This document shows positions 15,581-24,634 of a DNA stretch of 64,000 nt, in pieces (position 1 is the first letter of the stretch; each line of letters opens with the position of its first letter). Made by a program: the position numbers and the translations under genes. This stretch comes from Yoonia sp. SS1-5 (GTDB taxonomy: Bacteria; Pseudomonadota; Alphaproteobacteria; Rhodobacterales; Rhodobacteraceae). Under the pieces are notes generated by a model. The model was not told the origin of the DNA, ran no database searches, and saw only the letters and a program-made list of their open reading frames with translations. The stretch is taken from NCBI RefSeq assembly GCF_038443705.2, contig NZ_CP151767.2, positions 3,277,501-3,341,500 on the forward strand. The letters are read 5' to 3'.

Positions 15581-17242
15581 TCAGGTGCTGTCGCGCCACC
15601 GGTTGGCGATAGGATAGCGCCGGTCCAGCCAGAAGGCACGCTGGGACAGGCGCGGGCCGGGGGCAGACTGGAACCGCTTGTATTCGCTGATATAGATCAG
15701 GTGTTCGACCTTCTTGACGATGTCCCGGTCATAGCCGGCGGCCACACATTCAGCGACCGAAAGCTCGTCATCGACCAGCATTTTCAGGATACCGTCGAGG
15801 ATATCATAAGGCGGCAGGCTGTCTTCATCCTTTTGATCCGGGCGCAGCTCGGCCGACGGGGGTTTGTCGATAATCGCCGTGGGGATGACCTTGCCCGCGG
15901 GGCCTTTCATCCAGGGGCGGTGGTTGGCATTACGCCAGCGGCACGTCGCAAAGACGCGGGTCTTGTACATATCCTTGATCGGGTTGTAGCCGCCTGCCAT
16001 GTCGCCATAGATCGTGGCATAGCCCACGGCGACCTCGGATTTGTTGCCTGTGGTCAGCAGCATTTCGCCAAATTTGTTCGACTGCGCCATCAGCAGCAAG
16101 CCGCGCAGGCGGGACTGAATATTCTCTTCGGTCAGATCGGCAGGCAACCCTTCGAACAGGGGGGCCAATGACGCGGTGACGGCATCGCGCGGGCCGGAAA
16201 TCGGCACTGTGTCATAGCGGCATCCCAGCGCATCTGCAGCGGCCGCCGCATCATCCAGCGACCCTTGCGAGGTGTATTCAGACGGCAGCATCACGCAGCG
16301 CACATTCTCGGCGCCGATTGCATCGGTGGCGATTGTGGCCACGATCGCGCTGTCGATACCGCCCGACAGGCCCAGCAGGACCTTGCCAAATCCCGTTTTG
16401 CGCAGGTAGTCGCGCAACGCCTCGACCATGACCCGGTAGTCCTGTTCCAGACTGTCGGGCAGGGTTGCCTTGTCGCCGGGCTGTGCTTCCCAGCCCTGCT
16501 TGGTCAGCGTGAAATCAACATGTGCAAGCCCGGTTTCAAAGACCGGCATCTGCAAGGCCAGATGACCACCGCGGTTCAGCACAAACGACCCGCCATCGAA
16601 CATCTGGTCATCCTGACCGCCCACCATGTTCAAATAGACCAAGGGCACGTCATTCTCGACCACCCTTGCGACCATCTTGTTCATGCGGATGGGGAACTTG
16701 TCGCGGAAGTAAGGTGACCCGTTGGGGATCACCAGAATTTCGGCGCCGCTTTCGACCATCGCCTCGCAGACATCAGGATACCAGGCGTCTTCGCAGATGG
16801 GGCATCCGATCCGGACATCGTTACCAACCGAAACCGGCCCCGCGATATCGGCGCTTTTGAACAGCCGGACTTCATCAAAGACGTTGAAGTTCGGCAGGAA
16901 GTGCTTGCGCATGGTCGCGGCGATCTTGCCGCCCTTGAGGATGAAATAGGCGTTATAAAGCCGATCCTCTTCCCAGAGCGGGCCGCCTATACCGATGGCC
17001 GGTCCATCCGCGCAATCCAGTGCAAGGGTCCGGATATGCAGCATCGCCTCGGCGCCAAAGGCCGGTCTGCGGATCAGGTCCTGCGCCTGATAGCCGGTGA
17101 TGAACATCTCGGGCAGTGCAACCATATCGGCGCTGGCGGCCTTTGCTTCGGCCCAGGCGGCGCGAACCTGTGTCGCATTTCCCACAATATCGCCCACAGT
17201 CGGATTTAACTGTGCCATCGTCAGTCGATACGTTTTTGTCAT
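15581..17242 (-). CDS. nadE: Glutamine-dependent NAD+ synthetase
   Basis: This 553-residue two-domain enzyme performs the last step of NAD synthesis. The N-terminal nitrilase-type glutaminase domain shows the Glu-Lys-Cys triad: Glu45 in ALPEMF, Lys113 in RKHFLPN and Cys150 in GCPICEDAW. The C-terminal ligase domain carries the pyrophosphatase P-loop SGGIDSA at about residues 293-299 and NKSEVAVGYATIYGDMAGGY. The start at 17242 (MTKTYRLTMAQLNPTVGD) fits the family better than the ATG eight codons upstream. Confidence 0.96.
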   Translation of the reverse strand: MTKTYRLTMAQLNPTVGDIVGNATQVRAAWAEAKAASADMVALPEMFITGYQAQDLIRRPAFGAEAMLHIRTLALDCADGPAIGIGGPLWEEDRLYNAYFILKGGKIAATMRKHFLPNFNVFDEVRLFKSADIAGPVSVGNDVRIGCPICEDAWYPDVCEAMVESGAEILVIPNGSPYFRDKFPIRMNKMVARVVENDVPLVYLNMVGGQDDQMFDGGSFVLNRGGHLALQMPVFETGLAHVDFTLTKQGWEAQPGDKATLPDSLEQDYRVMVEALRDYLRKTGFGKVLLGLSGGIDSAIVATIATDAIGAENVRCVMLPSEYTSQGSLDDAAAAADALGCRYDTVPISGPRDAVTASLAPLFEGLPADLTEENIQSRLRGLLLMAQSNKFGEMLLTTGNKSEVAVGYATIYGDMAGGYNPIKDMYKTRVFATCRWRNANHRPWMKGPAGKVIPTAIIDKPPSAELRPDQKDEDSLPPYDILDGILKMLVDDELSVAECVAAGYDRDIVKKVEHLIYISEYKRFQSAPGPRLSQRAFWLDRRYPIANRWRDST

Positions 17243-17395
17243 AGTTTTGTCCCAAAGCGCTGCCATGCTTTACCAGAATTGGAATTGAGTGAAAGCCGAA
17301 TGCGGCCTGAACCTGTGAAACGCATGACCTTAAGCGTTGTCAGGATGCAGACCCTGATCTAGGCTGCTTCAGCGAATAGCCGAGGGGAGAGAGGA

Positions 17396-18808
17396 ATGAC
17401 GATGTTTGGTGTGAGGCGGGGTGTAGCCATTACCCTTGTGACAGCAGGGTTGGCAGTGGGTGCACAGGCCCAAGATGTCCAAACAAAACAATACGATGAC
17501 GGTGGCATCTACGAAGGAACCTTCGTCGATGGCAAGCAGGATGGTATCGGGACATATCGTCTGCCGAATGGCTTTGAGTACACTGGCGAGTGGGTCGCCG
17601 GAGAGATTCGCGGCCAGGGCACAGCCCGGTTCCCCAACGGCTCGCTATACGAAGGCAGCTTTGTGGCGGGCAAGCCGGAAGGCGTCGGAACCATGACATT
17701 TGCCGATGGCAGCGTCTTTGAGGGCGACTGGGTCGACGGCAACATGACCGGTAACGGAAAGATGACCTACACCAACGGTGTGGTGTACGAAGGCGAATTC
17801 CGCAACGCGATGCATAATGGCACTGGCACCATGACCAGCCCTGATGGCTATGTCTACGAAGGCGCATGGGTCAATGGCGTCAAGGAAGGCACCGGCAAGA
17901 TCACTTACCCTGATGGGTCCGTCTATGAAGGCGACATTGTCGCCGGCGAGCGGGACGGAAACGGCAGCATGCAGATGGCTGACGGTGTCATCTATGTCGG
18001 CGAATGGGTTGATGGCCGGATCGAGGGCGCGGGCATCCTGACCCATGCCAATGGTGACATCTATGAAGGCCAGCTGGTTGACAGCCAGCGCCAGGGCGAC
18101 GGCAAGGTCACCTATGTGAATGGCGACACGTATGAAGGATCATTTGCAAATGACCGGCGCGACGGCACCGGAACGTTTCAGGGGACCAACGGATACCGCT
18201 ATGTCGGCCAATGGGTAGACGGCCAGATCGAAGGCGAGGGCGAAGTCACCTATCCTGATGGGTCCGTCTATGTCGGCACATTTGCCGCCGATGTTGCGGA
18301 TGGGACCGGCAAGATCACTTATCCGGACGGGTCTGTCTATGAAGGCACCTGGGTTGGTGGCGTGATCAACGGGACGGGCAAGCTGAGCTATGAAAGCGGA
18401 CTTGTCTACGAAGGCGAGTTCAAGGACGGCAAGACCCACGGCACCGGCACGATGACCTACGCTGATGGCTACGTCTACGAAGGCGAATGGGCCGATGGGC
18501 AGCGTAACGGCACCGGCACCGCAACCTATGCTGACGGCACAGTCTACGAAGGGGCCTTCCTGAATGGGCAACGCCACGGCACCGGAACAATCACGATGCC
18601 CGATGGTTTCACCTATGTGGGTGAATGGGCTGATGGTGATATCAACGGCCAAGGTGTCGCGACCTATGCCAATGGCGATGTCTATGAAGGCGCATTTGTC
18701 CGCAGCCGCCGCGAAGGCGAAGGCACAATGACATTTGCCAACGGTCAGGAAAGCGAAGGCATCTGGTCGGACGGCGCGCTTGTCTCGGAGACAAATGGCG
18801 GCAACTGA
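17396..18808 (+). CDS. Secreted MORN-repeat protein
   Basis: This 470-residue protein has a signal peptide (about residues 1-25, ending VGAQAQ). From residue 33 it contains 18 consecutive units of exactly 23 residues with the pattern Y.DG..YEGE(W/F).G...G.G..., plus a partial nineteenth ending SETNGGN. Bacterial MORN arrays form elongated beta-sheet rods that may bind lipid or protein. With the signal peptide it should be periplasmic or surface-exposed. Two starts six bases apart (17396, 17402) both have purine-rich ribosome binding sites. It forms a single-gene unit closed by a strong terminator. Confidence 0.93.
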   Translation: MTMFGVRRGVAITLVTAGLAVGAQAQDVQTKQYDDGGIYEGTFVDGKQDGIGTYRLPNGFEYTGEWVAGEIRGQGTARFPNGSLYEGSFVAGKPEGVGTMTFADGSVFEGDWVDGNMTGNGKMTYTNGVVYEGEFRNAMHNGTGTMTSPDGYVYEGAWVNGVKEGTGKITYPDGSVYEGDIVAGERDGNGSMQMADGVIYVGEWVDGRIEGAGILTHANGDIYEGQLVDSQRQGDGKVTYVNGDTYEGSFANDRRDGTGTFQGTNGYRYVGQWVDGQIEGEGEVTYPDGSVYVGTFAADVADGTGKITYPDGSVYEGTWVGGVINGTGKLSYESGLVYEGEFKDGKTHGTGTMTYADGYVYEGEWADGQRNGTGTATYADGTVYEGAFLNGQRHGTGTITMPDGFTYVGEWADGDINGQGVATYANGDVYEGAFVRSRREGEGTMTFANGQESEGIWSDGALVSETNGGN

Positions 18809-18835
18809 TCGCGGCCATACAACGCATTTGAAACG

Positions 18836-18863
18836 GCCCCGCCTGTCTCAGGCGGGGCTTTTT
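18836..18863 (+). terminator. Intrinsic terminator after the MORN gene
   Basis: Perfect 10-bp stem GCCCCGCCTG (18836-18845) / CAGGCGGGGC (18849-18858) with loop TCT and five T residues. Confidence 0.93.
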
Positions 18864-18903
18864 CATGCGCTGGTGATGCGGAAAGGCTTTATCATGTCAT
18901 ATT

Positions 18904-19821
18904 TCAGGACCGGGCGATAAGGCTGGACCATCCGTCTTTGTCCAGTTCCGCGGCGAGGTGATCAAATGTCAGCCGGATGCGCCGGTTGGTCTGGATTTCG
19001 CGATGGGTGACAAGCCATGTTTCCATATTAAAGGTCGGTGCATCCGGCAGGATACGTTTTAGTCCAAGGCGGCCCTCGGCAACCACGGTCGGCAGAAAGG
19101 CTATGCCGGCACCGTCACGCACAAGCTCGTACATTGTGCTGCCGTTCGAGGTTGTGATCCCGAAATTCTGCTTTGTGACCGGTATACCCATCGCGGTGAT
19201 CTGCGGGACAAGTCGTTCGGGTTGCTGGTATCCAATGAAATCCGCACCGGCGAAATCAGCAAGAGTCGCCGGTGCGCCCAAGGCATCAAGATACTGCGCC
19301 GATGCAAATAGCGATATTTCTATATCTGCGATCCGACGGGCCACAAGATCCGGCTGCGCGGGGCGGACGTGGCGAATGGCAATATCGGCATCGCGCCGTG
19401 TCAGGTCGCTTACCTCGTTTGACGGCACCAGCTCAATGCTGATCCCGGGATGGGTGCGCCGCAATGATATCAGGCAGCGCGGCAGCGCATAGGCGGCCAT
19501 CGCATCGCTTGACGTGATCCGGACGATGCCTTCGACGGATTGACTTTGGCCCGCAGCAACACGCGACACCTGGGTGGCGGCATCCGCCATGCCGCGCACA
19601 TGCGCCAGCAGTTCTGACCCGGCATCGGTCAGTTGCATGACCCGGGTTCCCCTTTCGAACAGCGTCAGCTGCAAGGCATCTTCCAGCATTGAAATCTGGC
19701 GGCTGAGGGTCGGTTGGGTCTGCCGAAGCACGCGTGCAGCACCTGACAGCGACCCTTGTTCCACCGTCGCAAGGAACGCCCTGATATGGTTCCAGTCAAA
19801 TGAGATCGCATCCCAGTTCAT
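18904..19821 (-). CDS. LysR-family transcriptional regulator
   Basis: This 305-residue protein has an N-terminal winged helix (residues about 8-65: FDWNHIRAFLATVEQGSLSG, then RQTQPTLSRQISMLE) and a substrate-binding-fold effector domain. The start MNWDAISFDW at 19821 is preferred over an ATG at 19929, which would cover the divergent promoter. It is divergent from the small membrane protein / methyltransferase pair, its probable target (inference). Confidence 0.92.
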   Translation of the reverse strand: MNWDAISFDWNHIRAFLATVEQGSLSGAARVLRQTQPTLSRQISMLEDALQLTLFERGTRVMQLTDAGSELLAHVRGMADAATQVSRVAAGQSQSVEGIVRITSSDAMAAYALPRCLISLRRTHPGISIELVPSNEVSDLTRRDADIAIRHVRPAQPDLVARRIADIEISLFASAQYLDALGAPATLADFAGADFIGYQQPERLVPQITAMGIPVTKQNFGITTSNGSTMYELVRDGAGIAFLPTVVAEGRLGLKRILPDAPTFNMETWLVTHREIQTNRRIRLTFDHLAAELDKDGWSSLIARS

Positions 19822-19916
19822 GGTTTTTCGTATATCAATGATCGGAATTTGGTCAATTCCATTCGAAAATAGAATAAACGAGATGTGGCTCCAGTGTAAT
19901 TTCACCGGAGAGAATG

Positions 19917-20351
19917 ATGTTTCGATCAAACCATCCCGATGATCGCGGGAAAATCCTGTCGCTGTTATGGCTCTTTGCGATCCTCAACATGCTGTTTCGC
20001 GATATCCATGAAATGACGATGGCTGCGACCATCAATGAAATCCTGTCGGGTTACGTGAATGGCAACCCGATGTCCGAGAGCGTGCTGTTTTTTGGCGCGT
20101 TTGCGGTTGAACTGTTGCTGCTGGTTTTCCTGCTGTCTGGCTTGCTTGCCCCATATTGGGCCCGCCTGTTGAACCTTGTGATGGTACCCGTCGCCATTCT
20201 GGGGACGTTTTATATCGCGCCAAACGACCCCGATGACTACTTTTTTGCGGTGGTGGAAATCTGCGCGTTCATCACCATCTTTGTCATGGCCTGGCGGTGG
20301 CAGACCGCCCCCCGTGCCACCAGGCAGATCGGAGGTCACCATGCGACCTGA
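19917..20351 (+). CDS. Four-helix membrane protein (DUF6326-like)
   Basis: This 144-residue protein has four hydrophobic segments: ILSLLWLFAILNMLF, LFFGAFAVELLLLVFLLSGL, LNLVMVPVAILGTFYI and FFAVVEICAFITIFVMAW. The order and spacing resemble the DUF6326 family of small bacterial membrane proteins of unknown function. ATG at 19917 is used because GGAG at 19907-19910 is better spaced for it than for the ATG three bases earlier. The methyltransferase gene starts inside its last 11 bases. Confidence 0.75.
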   Translation: MFRSNHPDDRGKILSLLWLFAILNMLFRDIHEMTMAATINEILSGYVNGNPMSESVLFFGAFAVELLLLVFLLSGLLAPYWARLLNLVMVPVAILGTFYIAPNDPDDYFFAVVEICAFITIFVMAWRWQTAPRATRQIGGHHAT

Positions 20352-21096
20352 AAGGTTTTTGCCGGATGCGCCGCAGGCCTCCCCACCGTATTTGCCGGTC
20401 TACTCGCGGTCATTTGGAAGCTGGAAATTGTCTATTGATCGCCAGCCTTACGATCCCGACATCCTGGCCAGCCGATATGACCGGCAATCCGACAGCTGGC
20501 ACGCCATGATCCAGCATCACGGGTTCGAGCAAGCCTATGAGCGTCTGATTGCCCGAATATTTCGGCAACCGCGCTATCAGCAGCCTACCGGCAACCTGCG
20601 GGTCCTCGATGCAGGCATCGGCACGGGCGCCATGACAGAGGCATTCCATCGCTGTATCGGCAGGCGGTTCGAGGCGGCGGGCGTGGATATTTCGACCGGT
20701 ATGTTGCGGGCGGCCGCAGCGCGGTTGGGCCAACTGGGCATGGATGTCAGCCTCGCAAAGGCCGATCTGACCGCACTTCCCTATGCGGATGACAGCTTTG
20801 ATGTCGTTCTTGCCGCACATGTGATCGAACATTTGCCACAGCCGCAGCAGGCCATTGCCGAGATATTCCGGGTTCTGCGCCCCGGGGGGATCCTGATCTG
20901 CTGTATTACCCGGCAGTCATCAACCGGCGCCTATATCCAGTTGAAATGGCGCACCCACAAGGCTGATACGCCCACCGCAATCGGCTGGCTACGGCACGGC
21001 GGGCTGACATCCGTTCGCGCAATCCCGCTGGACAAGCAATCCGCCACGCGTCGTTTCAGTATCGGCTATGTCGGGCGCAAACCGCTGGTTGATTGA
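20341..21096 (+). CDS. Class I SAM-dependent methyltransferase
   Basis: This 251-residue enzyme has motif I VLDAGIGTGAMTEAF at residues 88-102, an acidic post-motif (AAGVDISTGMLRAA), ALPYADDSFDVVLAAHVIEH and LRPGGILI. This is the ubiE/methyltransf_11 type; substrate unknown. GGAGGT at 20331-20336 sets the ATG at 20341, which lies within the end of the preceding membrane protein gene, so the two are coupled. Confidence 0.88.
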   Translation: MRPERFLPDAPQASPPYLPVYSRSFGSWKLSIDRQPYDPDILASRYDRQSDSWHAMIQHHGFEQAYERLIARIFRQPRYQQPTGNLRVLDAGIGTGAMTEAFHRCIGRRFEAAGVDISTGMLRAAAARLGQLGMDVSLAKADLTALPYADDSFDVVLAAHVIEHLPQPQQAIAEIFRVLRPGGILICCITRQSSTGAYIQLKWRTHKADTPTAIGWLRHGGLTSVRAIPLDKQSATRRFSIGYVGRKPLVD

Positions 21097-21131
21097 TCCG
21101 CGGGGTATGTTCTGCCTTAATGTGTCGCCCG

Positions 21132-22310
21132 TTAGGGCAAACGTTTCCGGGCCATTTCGTCCAGCTTTGCGGCAAAGCTGGACGGGCTCATCCCGTCTGC
21201 CAGTGCGCGGTGAAAGAATGCCTGCTGGCTTTCCGGGGCCAGTCCGCCGACCGGCGGGTCGCTGTCAAGATTGGTCGGAAACGCGTAACCCTCGGCAGTG
21301 GCGGCGATCAGGGCGGCGACCTCTGCGGGGTCCAGCTGCCCATCTTTCCGGGCCGCGGCAAGGATCGGGTAGATCGTCTTGCACATGCCGTGCCGATCAA
21401 CCGCTTCTGTGGCGCGCCCGAAGGCGGAAGAGACCTGCAACAGATTGGCCAGCCTGTGGATGTTGCCGGTTTTATTGGCCCCCGCGGCGTGAAACACCGC
21501 CGGGTTGAAAAACACGGCATCGCCCTTGGTCAGCGGGATTTGGACCGCGTGCGCATCAAATAATGCGCGAAAGGGGTCTTGCCGAAACGCCACATAGCCG
21601 GGGCGGTAGGCCTGCGAGAATGGCAAAAGCTGGGTTGGCCCGCTTTCGACAGGCATGTCGCAATGGGCGATGGCCCCCTGTAGCGTCAGCAGTGGCGACA
21701 GATCATGTGCATGAACCGGAAAGTGGGCGGCTGCCGATGCAGACTGAAAGCCCAGATGATAGTCGCGGTGGGCCTGCTGCGCGGCGCCACCCGGATGGAC
21801 CAGATTGACCTGCGCGGTCATCTGATAGCCCGGGCCAAGCCAGGCTTCGCAAATTGCGGCAATGGCCGGGTTCGCGAAATAGCGCGCGTAGACTGACGGT
21901 GCCTGCACGCACAGCTTTTGCAGCGCATTCCAGACCCGGTCATTTGCACCGGCAGCGGCAAAATGATCGCCGCCGGAACCCGATAGCTTTTCAGCCGCAA
22001 TAATTGCCTCATAGACCTTTGTCGCCTCATCCAACACGCCGGTATCCGCATAGGCCCCCTGCAGCACCACGATACCGGCACCCGACAGCATGACCCTGGC
22101 CCATTCGGCCATCAGCGCCTTGCGGCGGGCCGGATCGGCCAGCACATCAGCAAGCGTTTGAACCGCGTAAATCGGAATCTTCTTTTGGATATCAGATGCA
22201 AACGGCACCTGTTCGGCCGTCGTATCCTGCGCGATCAGCGCGGCAAATGCTGCGGCATCGCAATCCGCCGGGTCAAAATAGCCCCGCGTCGTTGTGTTAT
22301 TGTCTTTCAT
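21132..22310 (-). CDS. Phytanoyl-CoA dioxygenase (PhyH) family protein
   Basis: This 392-residue protein has the PhyH-type Fe(II)/2-oxoglutarate oxygenase layout: an N-terminal EWARVMLSGAGIVVLQGAY, the iron motif H-x-D in QQAHRDYHLGF, DMPVESGPTQLLPFSQ, and a distal His in FFNPAVFHAAGANKTGNIHR followed by the 2-oxoglutarate Arg. Many bacterial members hydroxylate small metabolites, and the substrate is not evident. It stands alone, between a convergent methyltransferase gene and the photolyase operon. Confidence 0.82.
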   Translation of the reverse strand: MKDNNTTTRGYFDPADCDAAAFAALIAQDTTAEQVPFASDIQKKIPIYAVQTLADVLADPARRKALMAEWARVMLSGAGIVVLQGAYADTGVLDEATKVYEAIIAAEKLSGSGGDHFAAAGANDRVWNALQKLCVQAPSVYARYFANPAIAAICEAWLGPGYQMTAQVNLVHPGGAAQQAHRDYHLGFQSASAAAHFPVHAHDLSPLLTLQGAIAHCDMPVESGPTQLLPFSQAYRPGYVAFRQDPFRALFDAHAVQIPLTKGDAVFFNPAVFHAAGANKTGNIHRLANLLQVSSAFGRATEAVDRHGMCKTIYPILAAARKDGQLDPAEVAALIAATAEGYAFPTNLDSDPPVGGLAPESQQAFFHRALADGMSPSSFAAKLDEMARKRLP

Positions 22311-22386
22311 CTGCGTCCCCCCGACCTGCAGCGCAGCTTAGCGGGTCTTGCGTGATTTGTCTGGTCCCTGATGCGACGGTCTTTGA

Positions 22387-23913
22387 TCAGACCGGCGCGC
22401 CATCATCCAGTTTCGCCAGCCAGGCATCTGCATCGGCAAGAACAGTGTCTTGACGGTCATCCGCCATCCTGTCCCAGACCCGGTACATATTTCCCATGCG
22501 CGGATTGCCCTCGAACCGGTCGCGATGGCGCACCAGAAAGTGCCAATAAAGCAGATTGAACGGGCAGGCATCCGCGCCGGTCTTGTCTTTGACCTTGTAG
22601 GCGCAGCCGCCACAATAATCGGACATTTTGTGAATGTAGTTACCCGACGAGATATAGGGTTTGGATGCAATGATCCCGTCATCGGCAAATTGGGACATAC
22701 CAATCACATTCGGGGCCTCGACCCATTCATAGGCATCGGCATAGACGGCCAAATACCATTCATGCACTTCGGCAGGGTCTATCCCGGCCAATAGCGCAAA
22801 ATTGCCGGTCACCATCAGACGTTGAATATGATGTGCATAGGCTTCGGCCTTTGTCTGGCCGATTGCCTTTGCCATACAGGCCATCTTGGTGTCACCGCCC
22901 CAATACATCGCCGGCAGCTTGCGCATATGCCCTAGGCCGTTGCGCGCGACATAGTCGGGACCTTCGCGAAAATAGATGCCGCGCATATATTCACGCCAAC
23001 CGATGATTTGACGGATGAACCCCTCAACCGCGTTCAGGGGGGCGTCACCATCGCGGTAGGCCTGTTCGACCTGCCGGCAGACGTCCAACGGATCAAGCAA
23101 ACCTGCGTTGATATAAAGGCCGATCACCGCGTGATAGAGAAAGGCGTTGTCGTCAAGCATGGCATCCTGAAAATCGCCGAATTTTGGCAGGCCGCGTTTG
23201 ATCCAATGGGCCAGATGCCGTCTGGCGGACCCGCGATCGGTTGCAAACCAGAAGGGGCGCAGCGTTCCGAAATTATCGCCAAACCGCACCTCGACCAGGT
23301 CCAGAACCTGGGCCACGATGTCGTCGGGCTGAAAGGACATCGGCCCGCCAAAATCAACGGCGTCGGGGGGTGGCTTGCGGTTGTCGTGGTCGTAGTTCCA
23401 TTTGCCGCCTTCGGGCTGGTCGCCATCCATCAACAACCCGGTTTTACGACGCATCTCGCGGTAGAAATATTCCATCCGCAATTGCTTGCGGCCATCCGCC
23501 CAGGCCTCAAAATCAGCATGTGTTGCGATAAATCGCGTGTCCGGCAGTTGATGGGTTTTTAGCGGCATCTCACCCAAGGCGGTGATCAGCCGCCATTCGC
23601 CCGGTTCGGTAAAGACGACGCCGGCCGCATCATGTTCGGACGCACGCCGGATCAGTTCACCTGTGATAGAGCCGGTATTCTCGGGATCGTCGAGGCGCGT
23701 GTAGGCGACCTGCCATCCATCATCGCGCAATTGGGCGGCGAATTTACGCATCGCCGCAAAGGTGAACGCGATTTTCTTGGGGTGATGCGGGACATAGGCC
23801 GCTTCTTCGCCAACCTCTGCCATGATAACGATATCATTGGTCTTGTCGGCCTTTTCCAATGCCGACAGGTTTGGCGACAATTGATCGCCCAGAACCAGAA
23901 CCAATCTCACCAA
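22387..23913 (-). CDS. FeS-containing photolyase/cryptochrome (PhrB/CryB type, probable (6-4) photolyase)
   Basis: This 508-residue protein has an N-terminal Rossmann domain (LVLVLGDQLSPNLSAL) and a helical FAD domain. Four cysteines for a [4Fe-4S] cluster are present: Cys346 (DTKMACMAKA), Cys434 and Cys437 (YCGGCAYK) and Cys450 (GADACPFNLLYW). The spacing equals that of Agrobacterium PhrB (350/438/441/454), a bacterial (6-4) photolyase carrying dimethylribityllumazine. Its start lies inside the last seven bases of the SDR gene, indicating coupled translation. Confidence 0.93.
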   Translation of the reverse strand: MVRLVLVLGDQLSPNLSALEKADKTNDIVIMAEVGEEAAYVPHHPKKIAFTFAAMRKFAAQLRDDGWQVAYTRLDDPENTGSITGELIRRASEHDAAGVVFTEPGEWRLITALGEMPLKTHQLPDTRFIATHADFEAWADGRKQLRMEYFYREMRRKTGLLMDGDQPEGGKWNYDHDNRKPPPDAVDFGGPMSFQPDDIVAQVLDLVEVRFGDNFGTLRPFWFATDRGSARRHLAHWIKRGLPKFGDFQDAMLDDNAFLYHAVIGLYINAGLLDPLDVCRQVEQAYRDGDAPLNAVEGFIRQIIGWREYMRGIYFREGPDYVARNGLGHMRKLPAMYWGGDTKMACMAKAIGQTKAEAYAHHIQRLMVTGNFALLAGIDPAEVHEWYLAVYADAYEWVEAPNVIGMSQFADDGIIASKPYISSGNYIHKMSDYCGGCAYKVKDKTGADACPFNLLYWHFLVRHRDRFEGNPRMGNMYRVWDRMADDRQDTVLADADAWLAKLDDGAPV

Positions 23914-24569
23914 GGCACCTCTTGACCGGAATAGTCGTAAAAGCCACCGGTCTGCGCAGGGGTCAGCTTTTTCATCACCTTGATCAGGTTTTGCGCGGCC
24001 TCTGTCGCCGGGACCGTCTTGTGCCGTCCGGCATAATCTTCGGTGAACTTTGTTTCGACCGTGCCGGGATGCAGGGCCACACAGATGCTGTCCTTATGGG
24101 TGCGCGCCAGTTCGATGGCGGCGCCATGCACGATCTGGTTCAGCGCCGCCTTTGACGCCCGGTAGGAATACCATCCGCCGATCTGGTTATCGCCGATGGA
24201 CCCCACCCGCGCCGACAGCGTGGCAATCACCGCGCGGCTATCCTTGGGCATCAGGCGCGCGGCATGGCGCATGATCAGCGCCGGGCCGATGGCGTTGACC
24301 GACATCACCCGCGCCATGTCTTCGGCCTTGATCGCGCTCAGGGTCTTTTCCGGCGACCCCCAGAGTGGGGCCAAAATGCCGATCGCGACAAAGATCAGGT
24401 CAAACGGGCCGCTCAGCCGTTCCAACGCCCGATCAACGGAGCCCGGGTTGCCCGCGTCAAACCCGTCTGCGGATCGGGACAAACGCGTGACGTCGACCCG
24501 GTCATGTTCCAATTGATCTGCGATTGCACTGCCTATGCCGCCACTCGCCCCGATAATTAACGCTTTCAC
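23907..24569 (-). CDS. Short-chain dehydrogenase/reductase (CsgA-like)
   Basis: This 220-residue protein has the NAD(P)-binding motif GASGGIGSAIAD, the NAIGPALIMRHAARL segment, an active-site Ser upstream (ATLSARVGSIGDNQIGG) and Y-x-x-x-K in SYRASKAAL. The start is a GTG at 24569 preceded by AAGAGGTG, so the product begins with KALIIGASGG after the initiator; longer readings have no SDR character. The partner photolyase overlaps its 3' end. Substrate unknown. Confidence 0.88.
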   Translation of the reverse strand: MKALIIGASGGIGSAIADQLEHDRVDVTRLSRSADGFDAGNPGSVDRALERLSGPFDLIFVAIGILAPLWGSPEKTLSAIKAEDMARVMSVNAIGPALIMRHAARLMPKDSRAVIATLSARVGSIGDNQIGGWYSYRASKAALNQIVHGAAIELARTHKDSICVALHPGTVETKFTEDYAGRHKTVPATEAAQNLIKVMKKLTPAQTGGFYDYSGQEVPW

Positions 24570-24634
24570 CGGACACCTCTTTCTTTGACTCTCGGGCACA
24601 TAGCGCCACCTTGTTGTATGACAAGGAGGTGACA

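Noticed and set aside
17496..18740. Tandem 69-bp periodicity considered as a CRISPR or satellite repeat
   Set aside because: The period corresponds to 23-residue MORN units within one reading frame; there are no conserved repeats with unique spacers.
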